Shown here: one piece after another, positions 10,637 to 21,256 of the stretch
How the letters are laid out: each line of letters opens with the position of its first letter
Position numbering within the stretch: position 1 is the stretch's first letter
From: Pegoplata infirma
Lineage: Eukaryota > Arthropoda > Insecta > Diptera > Anthomyiidae
Length of the DNA stretch: 64,000 nucleotides
Assembly (NCBI GenBank): GCA_963921195.1
Contig: OY992537.1
Span: forward strand, 245,526,414-245,590,413
Direction of reading: 5' to 3'
Translations under genes and position numbers: made by a program
Notes under the pieces: generated by a model
The model's database searches: none
Told to the model about the DNA's origin: nothing
What the model saw: the letters and a program-made list of their open reading frames with translations, nothing else

Positions 10637-11411
10637 CACTCAAAATAATAACTCTGTAAAATGACTGTAATCTCAATTCAACAGATATTTGACAGAGTTT
10701 TCTGTCACAATACAGATTTAAAGAAATACTTTGTATTTTGTTGTGACAAAAAAAACAAAGTTTCCTCTGTTATATTACTTTTTACTTTGTAATCTTAATT
10801 TTACAGATAATTAACAGCTGCTAAAATACAGATTTAAGCAAAATACTTCGTATTTTTTTTATAACTAAAAAAGTTTTCTGTTTTGATTAGGTTTTGTTTT
10901 TGTTACCAAACATCAAAAGTTTATCTGTATATATTTTTTTTTTTAGAAAAAGTTGAAAAAGTAGCAAAAAAAGTTAAACATTTTTTTTTTTTTCAGAAAT
11001 CTTATATAAATTTTACAAAATAACATGCATTTAACTAAATTCTGTAAATTTACAGAGTTTTTCTGTAAATTTTCATTTGCATCAAATGCTTTTTACAAAT
11101 ATATGTAAACATAGTTTTCTTTGCTACATGGTGGTTTATTTAACCAATATTTTACTAGAAACTCTGTAAATTAACAGTTTTTTTGTCCAAATCATTTTAC
11201 AGAGTTTTAAAGTAAAATTACAGAGTTTTCTCTGTCAAAAAGCTTTAATATTTAACTATAAACTCTGTAAATTAACATTTTTTTTGTCAAAATAATTTTA
11301 CAGAGTATTTTAGTAAAATTACCAAGAAATGTTGTTAGCTGGAAAAGTATGGTGTACTCTGTTAAATTGGCAGAGTTTTTCTGTAATTTAACAGAGTTGT
11401 TATTTTGAGTG
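10637..11411. mobile_element. TA-flanked TIR element, CACTCAAAATAAT family (copy 1)
   Basis: TA at 10635-10636 precedes CACTCAAAATAATAACTCTG, and the right end CAGAGTTGTTATTTTGAGTG is followed by TA (11412-11413). The internal words TTACAGAGTTTT and AACTCTGTAAATT alternate in both orientations, so the RNA or single strand could fold extensively. A second copy is at 49499-50091. No transposase frame is present. Confidence 0.88.
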
Positions 11412-11953
11412 TAAGACTAAAATTTAACATATTTATTTGTTACTGTCTTGAGCTGTTTGGTATTGCATTTGAGCGAAATCGGTTCAGCGGTTCAAAAGTT
11501 ATGAACGAAAATGTAAGGGCACATCGAACATTTTTGTACATTTCACATAATCTAAAAATACAAAATGCTTTCATTTGTCTGATGTTGACCTATGTGAACA
11601 GAACTGGCAGCGACGTATCCAGGAATTTGAAAACGGGGGGGGCACAATTCCCAATTTTTTTTTTCGTCATCGCCTATTAATATTTATTTTTAACTACCCC
11701 CATTACCATCTCCCCCCCCCCCCCCCAAAAAAAAAAACGACACCGTCTTTATTTATAAAAAAAAGTCTTGAAATATCAGATTTTTTTTTTATAAAATCAC
11801 GAAATCTTTGTACAGGAAAAATGTTCAGAATCTAAAAATTTTCTTTTAAAAAATTATAAACTTTTGATGAAAATAATGTCTGACAAATTCTCAGATATTA
11901 ATGTTTTTATAGAAAAAACTTTTCAGAATCTGAGAATTTTAATAAACAAATAA

Positions 11954-13279
11954 TTGCTGTGTTTTTCAATAAGTGGATTTATTAAAATAAAATATTTTAA
12001 CATGTCAAAACAAATTTGGAAAAAAAATTTTCCGTAATCTACGATAAATTAGCGATTATATTCAGGATAGGGCTTCCAATCGGGATATCCCGATCCCGGA
12101 AATCCCGGGATTTTCGAGATTAGGCAAATCCCGAATCTCGGGATTTCTGATTTTCAATCCCGGGATTTTCGGGATCCCGATTTTTTTATTTTTTTTTAAT
12201 ATTTTTTGTTATTTTTAGATTTTTTTAAAATAATTTGAATAAGATATAAATTCTGTGAAACAAAATAAAAAAAATCGACAAAAGTTCCGTCAGGCACCAT
12301 GTTTTTGTTATAAAAAATGGTGAAATGTTTGCGAAATGTAAAGAAATTCTAATTTTATGTTTTACTAAAACATTTTTTTAAAGGCATAAGTGGGTTTTGA
12401 CTCACACTCAGTCACGCTCACGCAAACAATAATGGAATCTGTCACTTATCGTTTACGCTCACGCGTGAGTCATGCAAACTCTACTCTCGCTAACACATTT
12501 TTTCCAAAAAAAAACATTGCTAAACAATATTTTTTTTGCAAGAAAAAAAAACAAATAAATTTAAAAAAAAAATAAAATAAATTAAAAAAAAAAAAATAAA
12601 AAAAATAGCAAAAATAGCAAAAAATTAATCACTTATGCAAAAATTTGAAAATTAATTTATTTTTCAACTCACGCTCATTAAAAGTTGATAACGATGAGCC
12701 ACGACGAAAGATAGGAAAGATAACCGAATACGTATATTCTTCACAGGAGGAATCCTGACCTTTTTCACAACATCAACAAAACTTTGCTAATTTTTACGAA
12801 CGCGTGAATTTGTTAAAGTGACAAAAAATACTAAAAATTTTTGAAAATCCCGGAAATTTCCAAAAAATCCCGTGAATCCCGGGATTCAAAATATCCCGAA
12901 AATCCCGGGATCCCGAAATCGGGATCCCGAAAATTTTTCTTCAATCCCGAATTCCGGGATTAAGAAAAACCAATCCCGATTGGAAGCCCTAATTCATGAT
13001 AAATAATAAAAAAATCTGGAAAACGAAAAAATTTATAAATAAATCAAAATTAATCCAACTAAATTTTCGGATTTAATAAGTCCATTTGGGATTAATTTTG
13101 ATGTATTTATAACTTTTTTTATTTTCCAAGTTTTTTTTTTATTTTTTCGGATTATAATTTCAAATTTATCGTAGATTACGGAAAAAATATTCCAAATTTG
13201 TTTTGGTAAGTTAAAATATTTTTTTAAAGAAAATAAGATTAATCAGAAAATAAATCCACTTATTAAAAAACACAGCAAA
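11954..13279. mobile_element. Foldback element interrupted by a hAT
   Basis: The left arm (TTGCTGTGTTTTTCAATAAG, then CAAATTTGGAAAAAAAATTT and TAATCTACGATAAATT) is matched in reverse complement at about 13150-13279 (ATCGTAGATTACGG, CCAAATTTGTTTTGG, AACACAGCAAA). The hAT at 12068-12991 sits at the inner end of the left arm. The arms are about 110 bp and diverged. Confidence 0.7.
12068..12991. mobile_element. hAT-type element with CCCGGGAT-rich ends
   Basis: The TIRs are TAGGGCTTCCAATCGGGAT and its inverse at 12973-12991. An 8-bp near-duplication flanks them: ATTCAGGA (12060-12067) and ATTCATGA (12992-12999), one mismatch. Both ends carry tandem palindromes of the type AATCCCGGGATT. The middle (12390-12720) contains CTCACGCTCACG words, related to the separate hAT family at 50867 and 58074. 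The 61-codon frame near 12390 is not a gene. Confidence 0.82.
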
Positions 13280-13313
13280 TATCTTAGATTTTAATACAGA
13301 AAGTGTGTCTTAC

Positions 13314-14152
13314 AATGGAAGTATCTCAACTCTTATGAACCGATTTGCATGAAACTTAAAATATATATGAGGGTTTCTTCGTCAGCTGGGCCACCCTTTT
13401 GTCCAAAATTGGTATGGGTTTAATTTTTTTTTTTTAAATTGCGAAATTACTTAAAAATATTTGGTTTCGAATACCGAGTGGCGGTTTTGAATTTCAATAT
13501 GGCGGATCCAATATGGCGCCCAATTTTTTAAAAATATTACAGATTTGCTTAAAATTCTTCATGCACGGGTTCTTGGAATCGCTTAAGAAAAATTTGCAGT
13601 TGGATTTTTAAAATTCAAAATTTCGAATCCAACATTGCGATAGTTTTTTTTTTTTTTAAACAAGAGATTCACTCAAAACTCTACGCACCAGTTTGTTGGG
13701 TTGCTAAATTAGAATCTGCCATTCGAAAATCTAACTTTAGATTCTTATTTAGCGACCCCAAAAACTCGGGGTTAAAAAGTTTCAAGCAAATCGGTTAATT
13801 TTTTAAAAATATTTGTCACCGAGTTGGATCCGCTATTTTGAATTTTAAAATTCCAACTTAAGATTCTTCTTAAACGACCACAGAAACCTGTGTTTAAAGA
13901 GTTAACGAAGAAACCCTCATATACAAGAAACAATTCTAAGGTTGTGGTGCCTCGGCTCATCGGGGATTTTGGGATTCAAAAAATGGGTACAAAAATGGGG
14001 AATTCTATATGAGAATAAATGTTTTTAATGCCTATCCACCAACCTTGTAAAAATTTGACTTAGTTAAATATTTTTTTTTATGAAAATGTGATTTAAAATC
14101 GTCTCTTGAAGTTTCAGAGAAATCGGTTCAAAAAGGTTGAGATACTTCCCTT
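13314..14152. mobile_element. Inverted-repeat element with AATGGAAGTATCTCAAC ends
   Basis: The left end (AATGGAAGTATCTCAAC, then GAACCGATTT and GAAACTT) pairs with the right end (AAGTTTCAGAGAAATCGGTT, then GTTGAGATACTTCCCTT). The interior contains several diverged repeats around AATTTTAAAATTC and 'GATTCTTATTTAGCGACC'. No duplication could be fixed. Confidence 0.6.
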
Positions 14153-14640
14153 ATCTTATTGTTTGAAAATTGCTTTGTAGAAATTAATTTTCATGATCCT
14201 GATGCATAATTTTTATTAGATAAAACTAATATTATGTGTTTTTTTATCATATTTTACTGATTTTTAGGTATAAATGACTTTTTAGAAACGAAATTATTTC
14301 AAACTCTAGAGTTTTTATAAACAAATAAAATCTTTTCTTTTAAAATCAAAATATTTAGAAACTTGTGATTTTTTTTTTGTATAATGCTTTTTTGAGTATA
14401 AAATTTTAAAAATTTTCAAATCGAAAAGGGGGGGCACGTGCCCCCTGTGCCCACCCCCTGTATACGTCCATGAGAACTGGGAACCTTATGGTATTTAAAC
14501 AAAAACAAATATATTTTTTTACAAATTTTTATTTTCCCCAGAATTTTTTTTTATATTTTTTTGTTGTTGCAAATTTTCATTTAAACATTGTGGAGGGTAT
14601 TAATGCATTCGCTAAGGCCGTTTTTAACTTTTTTACTTGT

Positions 14641-16566
14641 TTTGTTTGTTGCAGTAATACTCTTGAATTTAAGTCTGTGGACTGAACCACATTGTTTTTT
14701 GCCAACAGATTGTCAAGTATGTGTACAACACACAAGTATTGTTACAAATATCCAATCCAATGATTCAAACCTTAAAAAAAAATACGACAAAAAAGTGTAA
14801 GCAAAAACTTCAAGTGGTTTTTCGTATTCTGTATATCGATGACACATTGCGTTTATCAACGGAAACTTATGTCAACACACACACACACAGAGGTTGTATT
14901 CAAGTGAAATAGTTGCAAAGGAACGTTCAAATAAAAACACAATCATCGCACTTTGTAACCATGTTAGTTAGTTACCACTTTGATCTGTTTGTATGTATGT
15001 GAGTTTTTTTTTTTTATTTGCCAAATTCAAATGCAAATGAAACTTTACCCAGTTGGTTGCAACAACCAACCATTCTATCCATCCAACCACTTAACAACTG
15101 TTTTAGGACTTTTTTTATTATTATTTTGTTTCCTTTTAACATTCATTTGGATAGATTACGTTTGGATTACATATCCTTAATATGTTGTAATCGTTGTTTG
15201 TATGTAAATTGTATTTTACGAGATTGTTTTTATGATAAAAAATTAATATAAATGTGTGTTTGTGTACCTCAATAAAATGTTATCCTTTATCTCTCTGTTG
15301 CCTAAAATCATAACAAATTAAACCTGATTATGAATATTATGATGATGATAATGATTATAATTTTGATGATACTGATGACAATCATTATTTTTGTCCAAAT
15401 TAGACCCAGCTGGAACTATACCATTATCTATGTGTGTTTGTGGTTCATTTGGCGAGAAGTAGAGCTGGGAATTTCTGGGTATCTTGTCTAATCATTTAAC
15501 TGTAAGATTCGGTTTGTAAGGGTTCCTTTTTTTTTATTATGTGCCCCATTCTTCATCTGCCTGCCTGCCTGCCTCTTTTGTGTGGTATGAAAAATTAATT
15601 TGATTTGGTGGTTGAAAGTAATTATGTCACATTAATTTTATGAAAATATTTGCAAAAGTATTCACGTCAAAGTGAGGGTGTCTCATAGCAAAAAAAAAAA
15701 CACGAATGTCCTTACACTGCTGTCACCATTCTAGCTACATCATGTTATTTGTGTGTATGTGTGTGTTTATTTTTTTGGTTTTGCATGTGGTTTTAGGTTA
15801 TTACACTGTATTTAAACCCTTAAATGAATTTTGGTTTAATATTTTTTTCCCTTTTACATTTTTACATTCTCAAAAATGAAATAAAAGAGATGAAAATCTA
15901 CAATTGACAACTTCATCACCAGGGTGCAATTAAAATTAAAAAAAAAAATAAAAACATATTTTTTTTTTAAATTTGAATTATGGATCTGATGATGACAGTT
16001 TCCACGTTTCTCTGATAACTTGGATGATTTATGAACACAAATTTAAAAACTGTTTTATTTTTTATCGTAAATATCGTAAATGTTTTAATATAATTCGACA
16101 AGAAATTTTAATTGTCATTGTTACAAGGGAAATTTATAGAGTATTCTTTATCTTGTGACTTAATAACTTTTTTTTTTTAAATCGTCTAAAATGTAGCAAA
16201 GGTTGCGAGGAATAGAGCCGGTCCTGTGACCTATTCCGAACTGATCTAAAATGACAAGATCCTAAGACGGTGTACCTAGTAACATTTCACTAAACTAATT
16301 CAAAAGACTCCAACTTCAACCTAAGGATCATGTTTTTTACAGATTTTAGTATTTCAAATAAGTTACTTAAATCCTTTTGAGGACAGCAACTCAATTACCA
16401 AAGATTTAGATCCATATCTTAATTTTTAACAGATTTATTTTGGTAAATATGACACAGTGGGAGATTTGGCAAACTTTTTGGAAATAGTTTAGCCATTTAG
16501 TAAGTACTGGACCGATTTAGGCTGGTGTCGTATTTTAAAAATGATGCAGGACGCCACCTCAGTTTG
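14641..16566. other. Spacer with simple repeats, no gene
   Basis: Ordinary AT-rich fly-like DNA. It contains (GCCT)n at 15558-15574, a CA run near 14876-14888 and GAT/ATG-rich stretches near 15330-15380. Short frames in it have no recognisable domain. I see no promoter or splice pattern that would define an exon. Confidence 0.55.
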
Positions 16567-16580
16567 ACTATATAGAATAC

Positions 16581-17158
16581 CCAACGACCGTAGAGGCCGC
16601 CGCGCTTATAAGGATACCAAAAAGTTGTTGAAGGTGGCCAAATTCTGGCTTCCAAATTTGGCTTCCAAATTTCGTGGACACCAAATCAACGCTTACCACG
16701 TAAAATGTTGGACCCTACCGTGTGAACATTTAGTACATTTTTTTAATATTTAGTACATTTTTCAGATTTTTTCAATTTTTTTTTTGTTTTTTATATAAAA
16801 AAATACCGTTATTATGAAAAAGTAATAAAAACAACAAAATCAGAATTTTGTTGTATTTATTTTATTTGAAATCAATTTTTTTTTCAAAAATAAAATAAAT
16901 TTTTTTTATTTTATTATTATTATTTTTTTTTAATTTTTAATTGTTTCTGATATTTTTCTGACGTTTTCTCAATATTTGTAAAAAAATACCTGTTTTAAGC
17001 AGTAGCGGGTATTTCGTACCATTCTGCCCAACATTTTACGTGGTAAGCGTTGATTTGGTGTCCACGAAATTTGGAAGCCAAATTTGGAAGCCAGAATTTG
17101 GCCACCTTCAACAACTTTTTGGTATCCTTATAAGCGCGGCGGCCTCTACGGTCGTTGG
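16581..17158. repeat. Perfect 131-bp inverted repeat with 316-bp AT-rich spacer
   Basis: 16581-16711 and 17028-17158 are exact reverse complements by base-by-base reading (landmarks CCAACGACCGTAGAGGCCGC and ACCACGTAAAATGTTGG). The arms are GC-richer than the spacer, which is almost only A/T. Similarity stops abruptly at both outer edges. The mirrored open frames on the two strands are consequences of the palindrome. No duplication is apparent next to the arms. Confidence 0.93.
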
Positions 17159-17243
17159 AATACCGACTATCAAAAAAGAAAATAAGAATTACTATTTTCA
17201 TTTTCTTAAAACGAAAAAGGTTTATAACTTCGATTTGTAACTT

Positions 17244-17925
17244 CCCGAGTAAAAAAAATGATATGACACAATATATAATTTAATATGGGTTCGTGTCTAT
17301 TTTGATATAATCTTATACGAAAAATGGTTTCATAAGATTTGATCTTATATTATATGATAATATCAGTTTATATAAATTTATATCGACTTTGATACGAGTT
17401 TTGGTCTAATCCAAGGATATAAAATTATATCCAATTTTATTAAAATTTATACAATTTTATAAATCGGATGTTTTTTTTTAGTTTTTAATAAAAAGTTGAA
17501 AAATTAAAATAATAAAAATAAGTTGTTCTTGAAAAAACTTAGAAAAATTTCAAAAAATGGAGTCATGTTAAATTTTATATAAAACACTTACAATTAGAAA
17601 ATATTTTCAAAAAAAATTGTCCTTTGAAAAACTTAGAAAAATTTAAAAAATGGAGTCATATAAAACACTTAGAAAATATTTGCGATAAAAAAATGTTCCT
17701 TGAAAAAAACTTAGAAAAAATTTAAAAGATGGATTCATATAAAATTTTATATAAAACACTTAGAAATTTGCAATGATGCATTTGACCAGATGTTACAACA
17801 TAAAGTTATGTATGGCGATATCTTAAAAAAATCGCACATCAAAATTTATGTCACACATGATCATATAGGAAATAATATGACTATATAAAAGTATATAAGA
17901 TCATATTAAATTATTTTTACTCGGG
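17244..17925. mobile_element. TIR element with CCCGAGTAAAAA ends
   Basis: CCCGAGTAAAAAAAATGAT at 17244 is inverted at the right end (ATTATTTTTACTCGGG, to 17925). Both ends continue with ATATAATTTAATATG-like words and GATCATAT. The interior is non-coding and repeats 'CTTAGAAAAATTTAAAAAATGG' with 'AAAACACTTA'. TT occurs on both outer sides but is too short to prove a duplication. Confidence 0.72.
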
Positions 17926-17997
17926 TTGGATAATAATTCACCTTCTGGTAATTATAATTATTTTTCAAAAAATTTTTTTATTTTTTTTTTTCATCAA

Positions 17998-18660
17998 TTT
18001 TTATACCCTCCTCATTCCGTGTGTAACGCATCAAAATATCGGTCTAGGACCCCATAAAGTATATATATTATTGATCAGTGATCGATTCTAAGACATTCTA
18101 GCGATGTCCGTCCGTTCGTCCGTTCGTCCGTCTATAGAGGACACGCTACAGTCCAAAATAAAAGAGCTAGGCTTTCGAAGTTTGGTACGAATATGTCTTC
18201 CTAGGCAGATTAGGTTCGGAAATGGGCAAAATCGAACCAAGGGGAAAAAAGTTCCCCCTTGAAGAACTAAACCAACCTCTGAAAAACTGTATCTTTTTGC
18301 AGGGTATTTTGTACTTTTTTTAAGCAAATGCAATATTTTTATGTCGAAGGAAGCTCAAAACCCTGCATGTGGACCCAGCGGATAAAAAAAAAATAAAAAT
18401 AAAGTTTTACCCGCCCCTTTTGTGGGCGTGGATATAAAAAACGTATTTTAATAATAATTAATTGGATTAAATAATTGCATGAATCATAATAAATCCACTT
18501 GATAACATCTATCGCAAGAGGAAGGTGTCCCTCAATGTCTCCCACCAAACCCCCACCCCCCACCAAAAAAGACGCCCCTGAAAAAAAAAATTATGTTTTT
18601 TTTTACATTTTGGAGGGTATAAAAGATTCGGCACAGCCGAATTTAACACTCCCACTTGTT
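17998..18660 (+). mobile_element. Complete DINE-like element, subfamily 1
   Basis: This is the best complete copy. It begins TTTTTATACCCTCC, has CATTCCGTGTGTAACGCATC, ATATCGGTCTAGGACCCC, AAAGTATATATATTATTGAT, TCTAGCGATGTCCGTCCG, then AAAAGTTCCCCCTTGAAGAA and GTGGGCGTGGATATAA, and ends GGAGGGTATAAAAGATTCGG, hairpin (ATTCGGC ACA/G CCGAAT, 18626-18642), TTTAACACTCCCACTTGTT. It serves as the reference for reading the interrupted copies at 6184, 31703, 35800 and 39354. It is non-coding. Confidence 0.85.
18626..18642 (+). repeat. 3' hairpin of DINE-like element
   Basis: ATTCGGCACAGCCGAAT folds as a 7-bp stem with a 3-nt loop about 18 bases from the element's 3' end. Equivalent positions in other copies: 10058 (one stem mismatch), 20182, 31721 (minus), 33083, 44189, 52673 (minus), 60040 (minus). 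In Helitron/Helentron elements a 3' subterminal hairpin is thought to help end rolling-circle transfer; applying this here is inference. Confidence 0.75.
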
Positions 18661-19480
18661 ATACCCTACACCACACTGTGGTACAGGGTATAATGAGTTT
18701 CTGCTGATGTTTGTAACTACCCGAAATATTGGTCTTAGACCCACTTTTAAGTATACCGATCGACTTAGAATCACTTTTTGAGTCGTTTTAGCGATGTCCG
18801 TCCGTCCGTCTGTCCGTCTGTCCATTTAAACGGTGTAAACACGATACAGGTCGCAATTCTTAATCAATTAACTTGAAATTTGAAACTTAAGCCTCTTTTG
18901 GCCCAAGGACGAAGCCTATTGAAATTGGAAAAAATCGGTCCATATTTAGACCTAGCACCCATACAAAGGTCCTCTTTAGTTTTGGCTCAAATGACTCTTA
19001 ATAGCCGCATTTTAGTAGGTATCTTTTCGAAATTTGGCAGGTAATCATGTTTTATCCACACAAAGCATCATTCCGAATTTTAAAGAAATCGAACCAGTTC
19101 TTCTTGTAGCCCCCATACAAACCACCTTCCCGATTTTCATAAAAATCTCTCAAATTTCATGAAAATAGAAAATATTTAATTAAAATTCTGTTTGTTTATG
19201 TTAAACGCGTACTTTAATAACCTTATCAAATCTGATTATCATCGGACCATTTTTGGACTTAGGTCCCATGTGGAAATTTCGCCCGATATTCAGTCGAAGC
19301 GATTTATTGTCAACAAAAAGAAGCCTATTCCACTCAAATTTGATTAGTGAGTGCTTTTACACTTATTAAAGATTTGACAAAATATAGATCTAATCAGTCC
19401 ATGTTTGAACTTTGGACCCATTTTCCGGGAAACTCTGGTGTAGGGTATTATATGGTCGACTATAATTTTCTTACTTTTTT
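18661..19480 (+). mobile_element. DINE-like element, subfamily 3
   Basis: It starts immediately after the preceding copy: ATACCCTACACCACACTGTG with the closing repeat ACAGGGTATAATG, then AACTACCCGAAATATTGGTC, ACTTTTAAGTATACCGATCG, TTTTAGCGATGTCCGTCCG, and ends GGTGTAGGGTATTATATGGT, CGACTATAATTTTCTTAC. The interior differs from subfamily 1 (GAAATTGGAAAAAATCGGTC; ACCTAGCACCCATACAAAGG). The GTCCGTCC tract and both subterminal repeats are shared, so it is related by architecture. Confidence 0.78.
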
Positions 19481-20218
19481 TCATAAATTTTTCATTACAT
19501 CAAATTGTTTTTTTTTCATATTTTTGTTATCAAATATTTTTTGCATGAACATTTTTATACACTCGCTAATTTACGAGATAAAAAACACGATAACTCTCGA
19601 AAGACAATAATGAGGGTGCTGAAGTGTGGCATATATATTTGCCGTTCCCCAGGTCTGCTTGGTATTGAATTTCAGCTCAATCGGTCCAGTGGTTCAAAAG
19701 TTATAAGCAAAACCCTGACTTTTAGATTGGCTTCATCTTAAAGGCCACGTTTCAAACAAGTTTTAAAAGCATTGGTGGTAACTTAACAATGGTTTTTAAA
19801 CTTGCTTAGTTTTAATGCAATGTTTTTTTTTTTCAATTGTTTAATTTTGAAAGCATTGGTAGCTTAAAAATTACACTCGAAAAAAAATTTAACACTCAAA
19901 AAAATTTTACACTCATAAAAAATTTATTTTTTTTTTTTTACAAAAATTACAATATTTTGTGTACATACGTACGTGCATTCACTCTGAAATATTTTTTCAG
20001 TAAAAAAAAACATTACACTCGAAAAAGTTTTACACTAAAAAAAATTGTTTTTTTTTTTTTTTAAAATGACAAAAAACAGTTTTTTACTCAAAATAAAATA
20101 TTGCTAATCAAAATTGTTAATTTTTTTCACGTTAAAAAATGTACTATCCTTTAAAAAAGGCATTGTGGAGGGTATTCATAGATTCGGCAAAGTCGAATTT
20201 AACTTTTCTACTTGTTTT
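19481..20218 (+). mobile_element. DINE-like element, subfamily 2, 5'-truncated
   Basis: It contains GATAACTCTCGAAAGACAAT, TTGGTATTGAATTTCAGCTC, the tandem array TTACACTCGAAAAAAA (19863-20050), and the end GTGGAGGGTATTCATAGATT, CGGCAAAGTCGAATTTAACT, TTTCTACTTGTT. The GTCCGTCC region and the 5' end are absent. Together with the two preceding copies it forms a head-to-tail run of three subfamilies. Confidence 0.75.
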
Positions 20219-20580
20219 TCCATCTTTTTTTTTTCCTAAATTTTTTTTCATCAAATTTTTTTTATTTTATTAACAAAAATTATTTTCATTAAATTTTTTT
20301 TACATCAAATTTGTTTTTTTTTATCAATTTTTTTTATATAATTTTTTGTTACATCAATTTTTTTTTTTTTTATAATTGTTTTTTTTTCATATTTATTTTT
20401 ATCAGTCTTTTTTTATCAAAATTTTTTTTTTCATTAAATTTTCTTTTTTTTAAAATTTATTTTTCTTCAAATTTTTTTATTTTTTAAAAAATTTTTTCAA
20501 CAAGAAATTTTTTTAACAAAACTACTTTTTTACTAAACTTTTGACATAAAAATGTTCCATTTGTTTCACAAATGTACAAA
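20219..20580. repeat. T-rich low-complexity tract
   Basis: About 360 bases of degenerate units of the type CATCAAATTTTTTTT. This looks like slippage-expanded DNA and holds no gene. Confidence 0.6.
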
Positions 20581-20722
20581 AAAACAAGTGAGAGTGTTAA
20601 ATAAACTTCCATAATTTTTTTCCCCTAACATCTTTTTAATAGAGAAGGGCGCGTGAGAGGATTTTGACTCACACTCACTTACGCTTACGCAAAAAATAAT
20701 TGAATCACTCACGCACATCAGA
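20581..20722 (-). mobile_element. DINE-like 3' end fragment abutting a hAT fragment
   Basis: AACAAGTGAGAGTGTTAAAT at 20583-20602 is the minus-strand 3' end of the DINE-like family (compare 31704). At about 20639, TAGAGAAGGGCGCGTGAGAG starts a piece of the GCGCGTGA hAT family, with CTCACACTCACTTACGC words up to about 20722. Both are incomplete. Confidence 0.55.
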
Positions 20723-21250
20723 ACTACACCGATGTTGGAAGTTATTACATTCATTTCAAAACATTTTTAAATTTGTACAATATTTAAGAACAAGTTACGC
20801 ATCTTGTTATTAGTAAATATTTTATTTTTATTAATTTGTATAATACTACGTGCAACTATGTAAGGTTGCGGTAAATTTCTGAAAAAAAAACATTTATTTT
20901 CAATAATCTTTTTGAGGACACAACCATACATTTGCAAATGTGTGTATATTTGAATATAACAATTCATTTTAGTGGGGACATCCATATGCGTAGACTGAGT
21001 GATGATGATGAAGCCAGCCTCAATCACGTTCTAGAGTGAAATTCATAAATTCATCATAAATGAGGCGTGACTTTTGAGACACCAACAAAATAAAATAACG
21101 ATTTATTGATTTCAACAATTTTGTTTATAAACAATTCAAACACAAAGAAAATCATACATAGTTAATTCGGTTTATTTGTTGTTGTTGTTTTTTTTTTATT
21201 ACTGGCCCATTTCAGAAAATTTAGCTCAAATTTTAGTCATTTTTGGAAAT
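20723..21250. other. AT-rich spacer
   Basis: No gene or repeat end recognised. A TTGTTGTTGTT run occurs near 21177-21190. Confidence 0.5.
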
Positions 21251-21256
21251 GGTGTC

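Larger units (their letters stand above)
11608..14472. mobile_element. hAT-type non-autonomous element with G-tract ends
   Basis: AGAACTGG is duplicated at 11600-11607 and 14473-14480 (perfect 8 bp). The ends are CAGCGACGTATCCAGG and, in reverse complement, CATGGACGTATACAGG, each leading into runs of G followed by CAC or GCAC. An 8-bp duplication and CA-starting TIRs are features of the hAT superfamily. No transposase frame is visible; the interior holds a foldback (11954-13279), another hAT within that, and an inverted-repeat element (13314-14152). Confidence 0.88.
11414..14640 (+). mobile_element. DINE-like element (second subfamily) split by a hAT
   Basis: The left part (11414-11607) has GGTATTGCATTTGAGCGAAA, TCGGTTCAGCGGTTCAAAAG and TTATGAACGAAAATGTAAGG, as in the copy near 19650. 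The right part (14481-14640) ends TGTGGAGGGTATTAATGC, ATTCGCTAAGGCCG (a decayed hairpin) and TTTTTTACTTGTT. A hAT with an 8-bp duplication lies exactly between. The 5' end is missing; a TA-flanked MITE abuts it at 11411. Confidence 0.75.
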
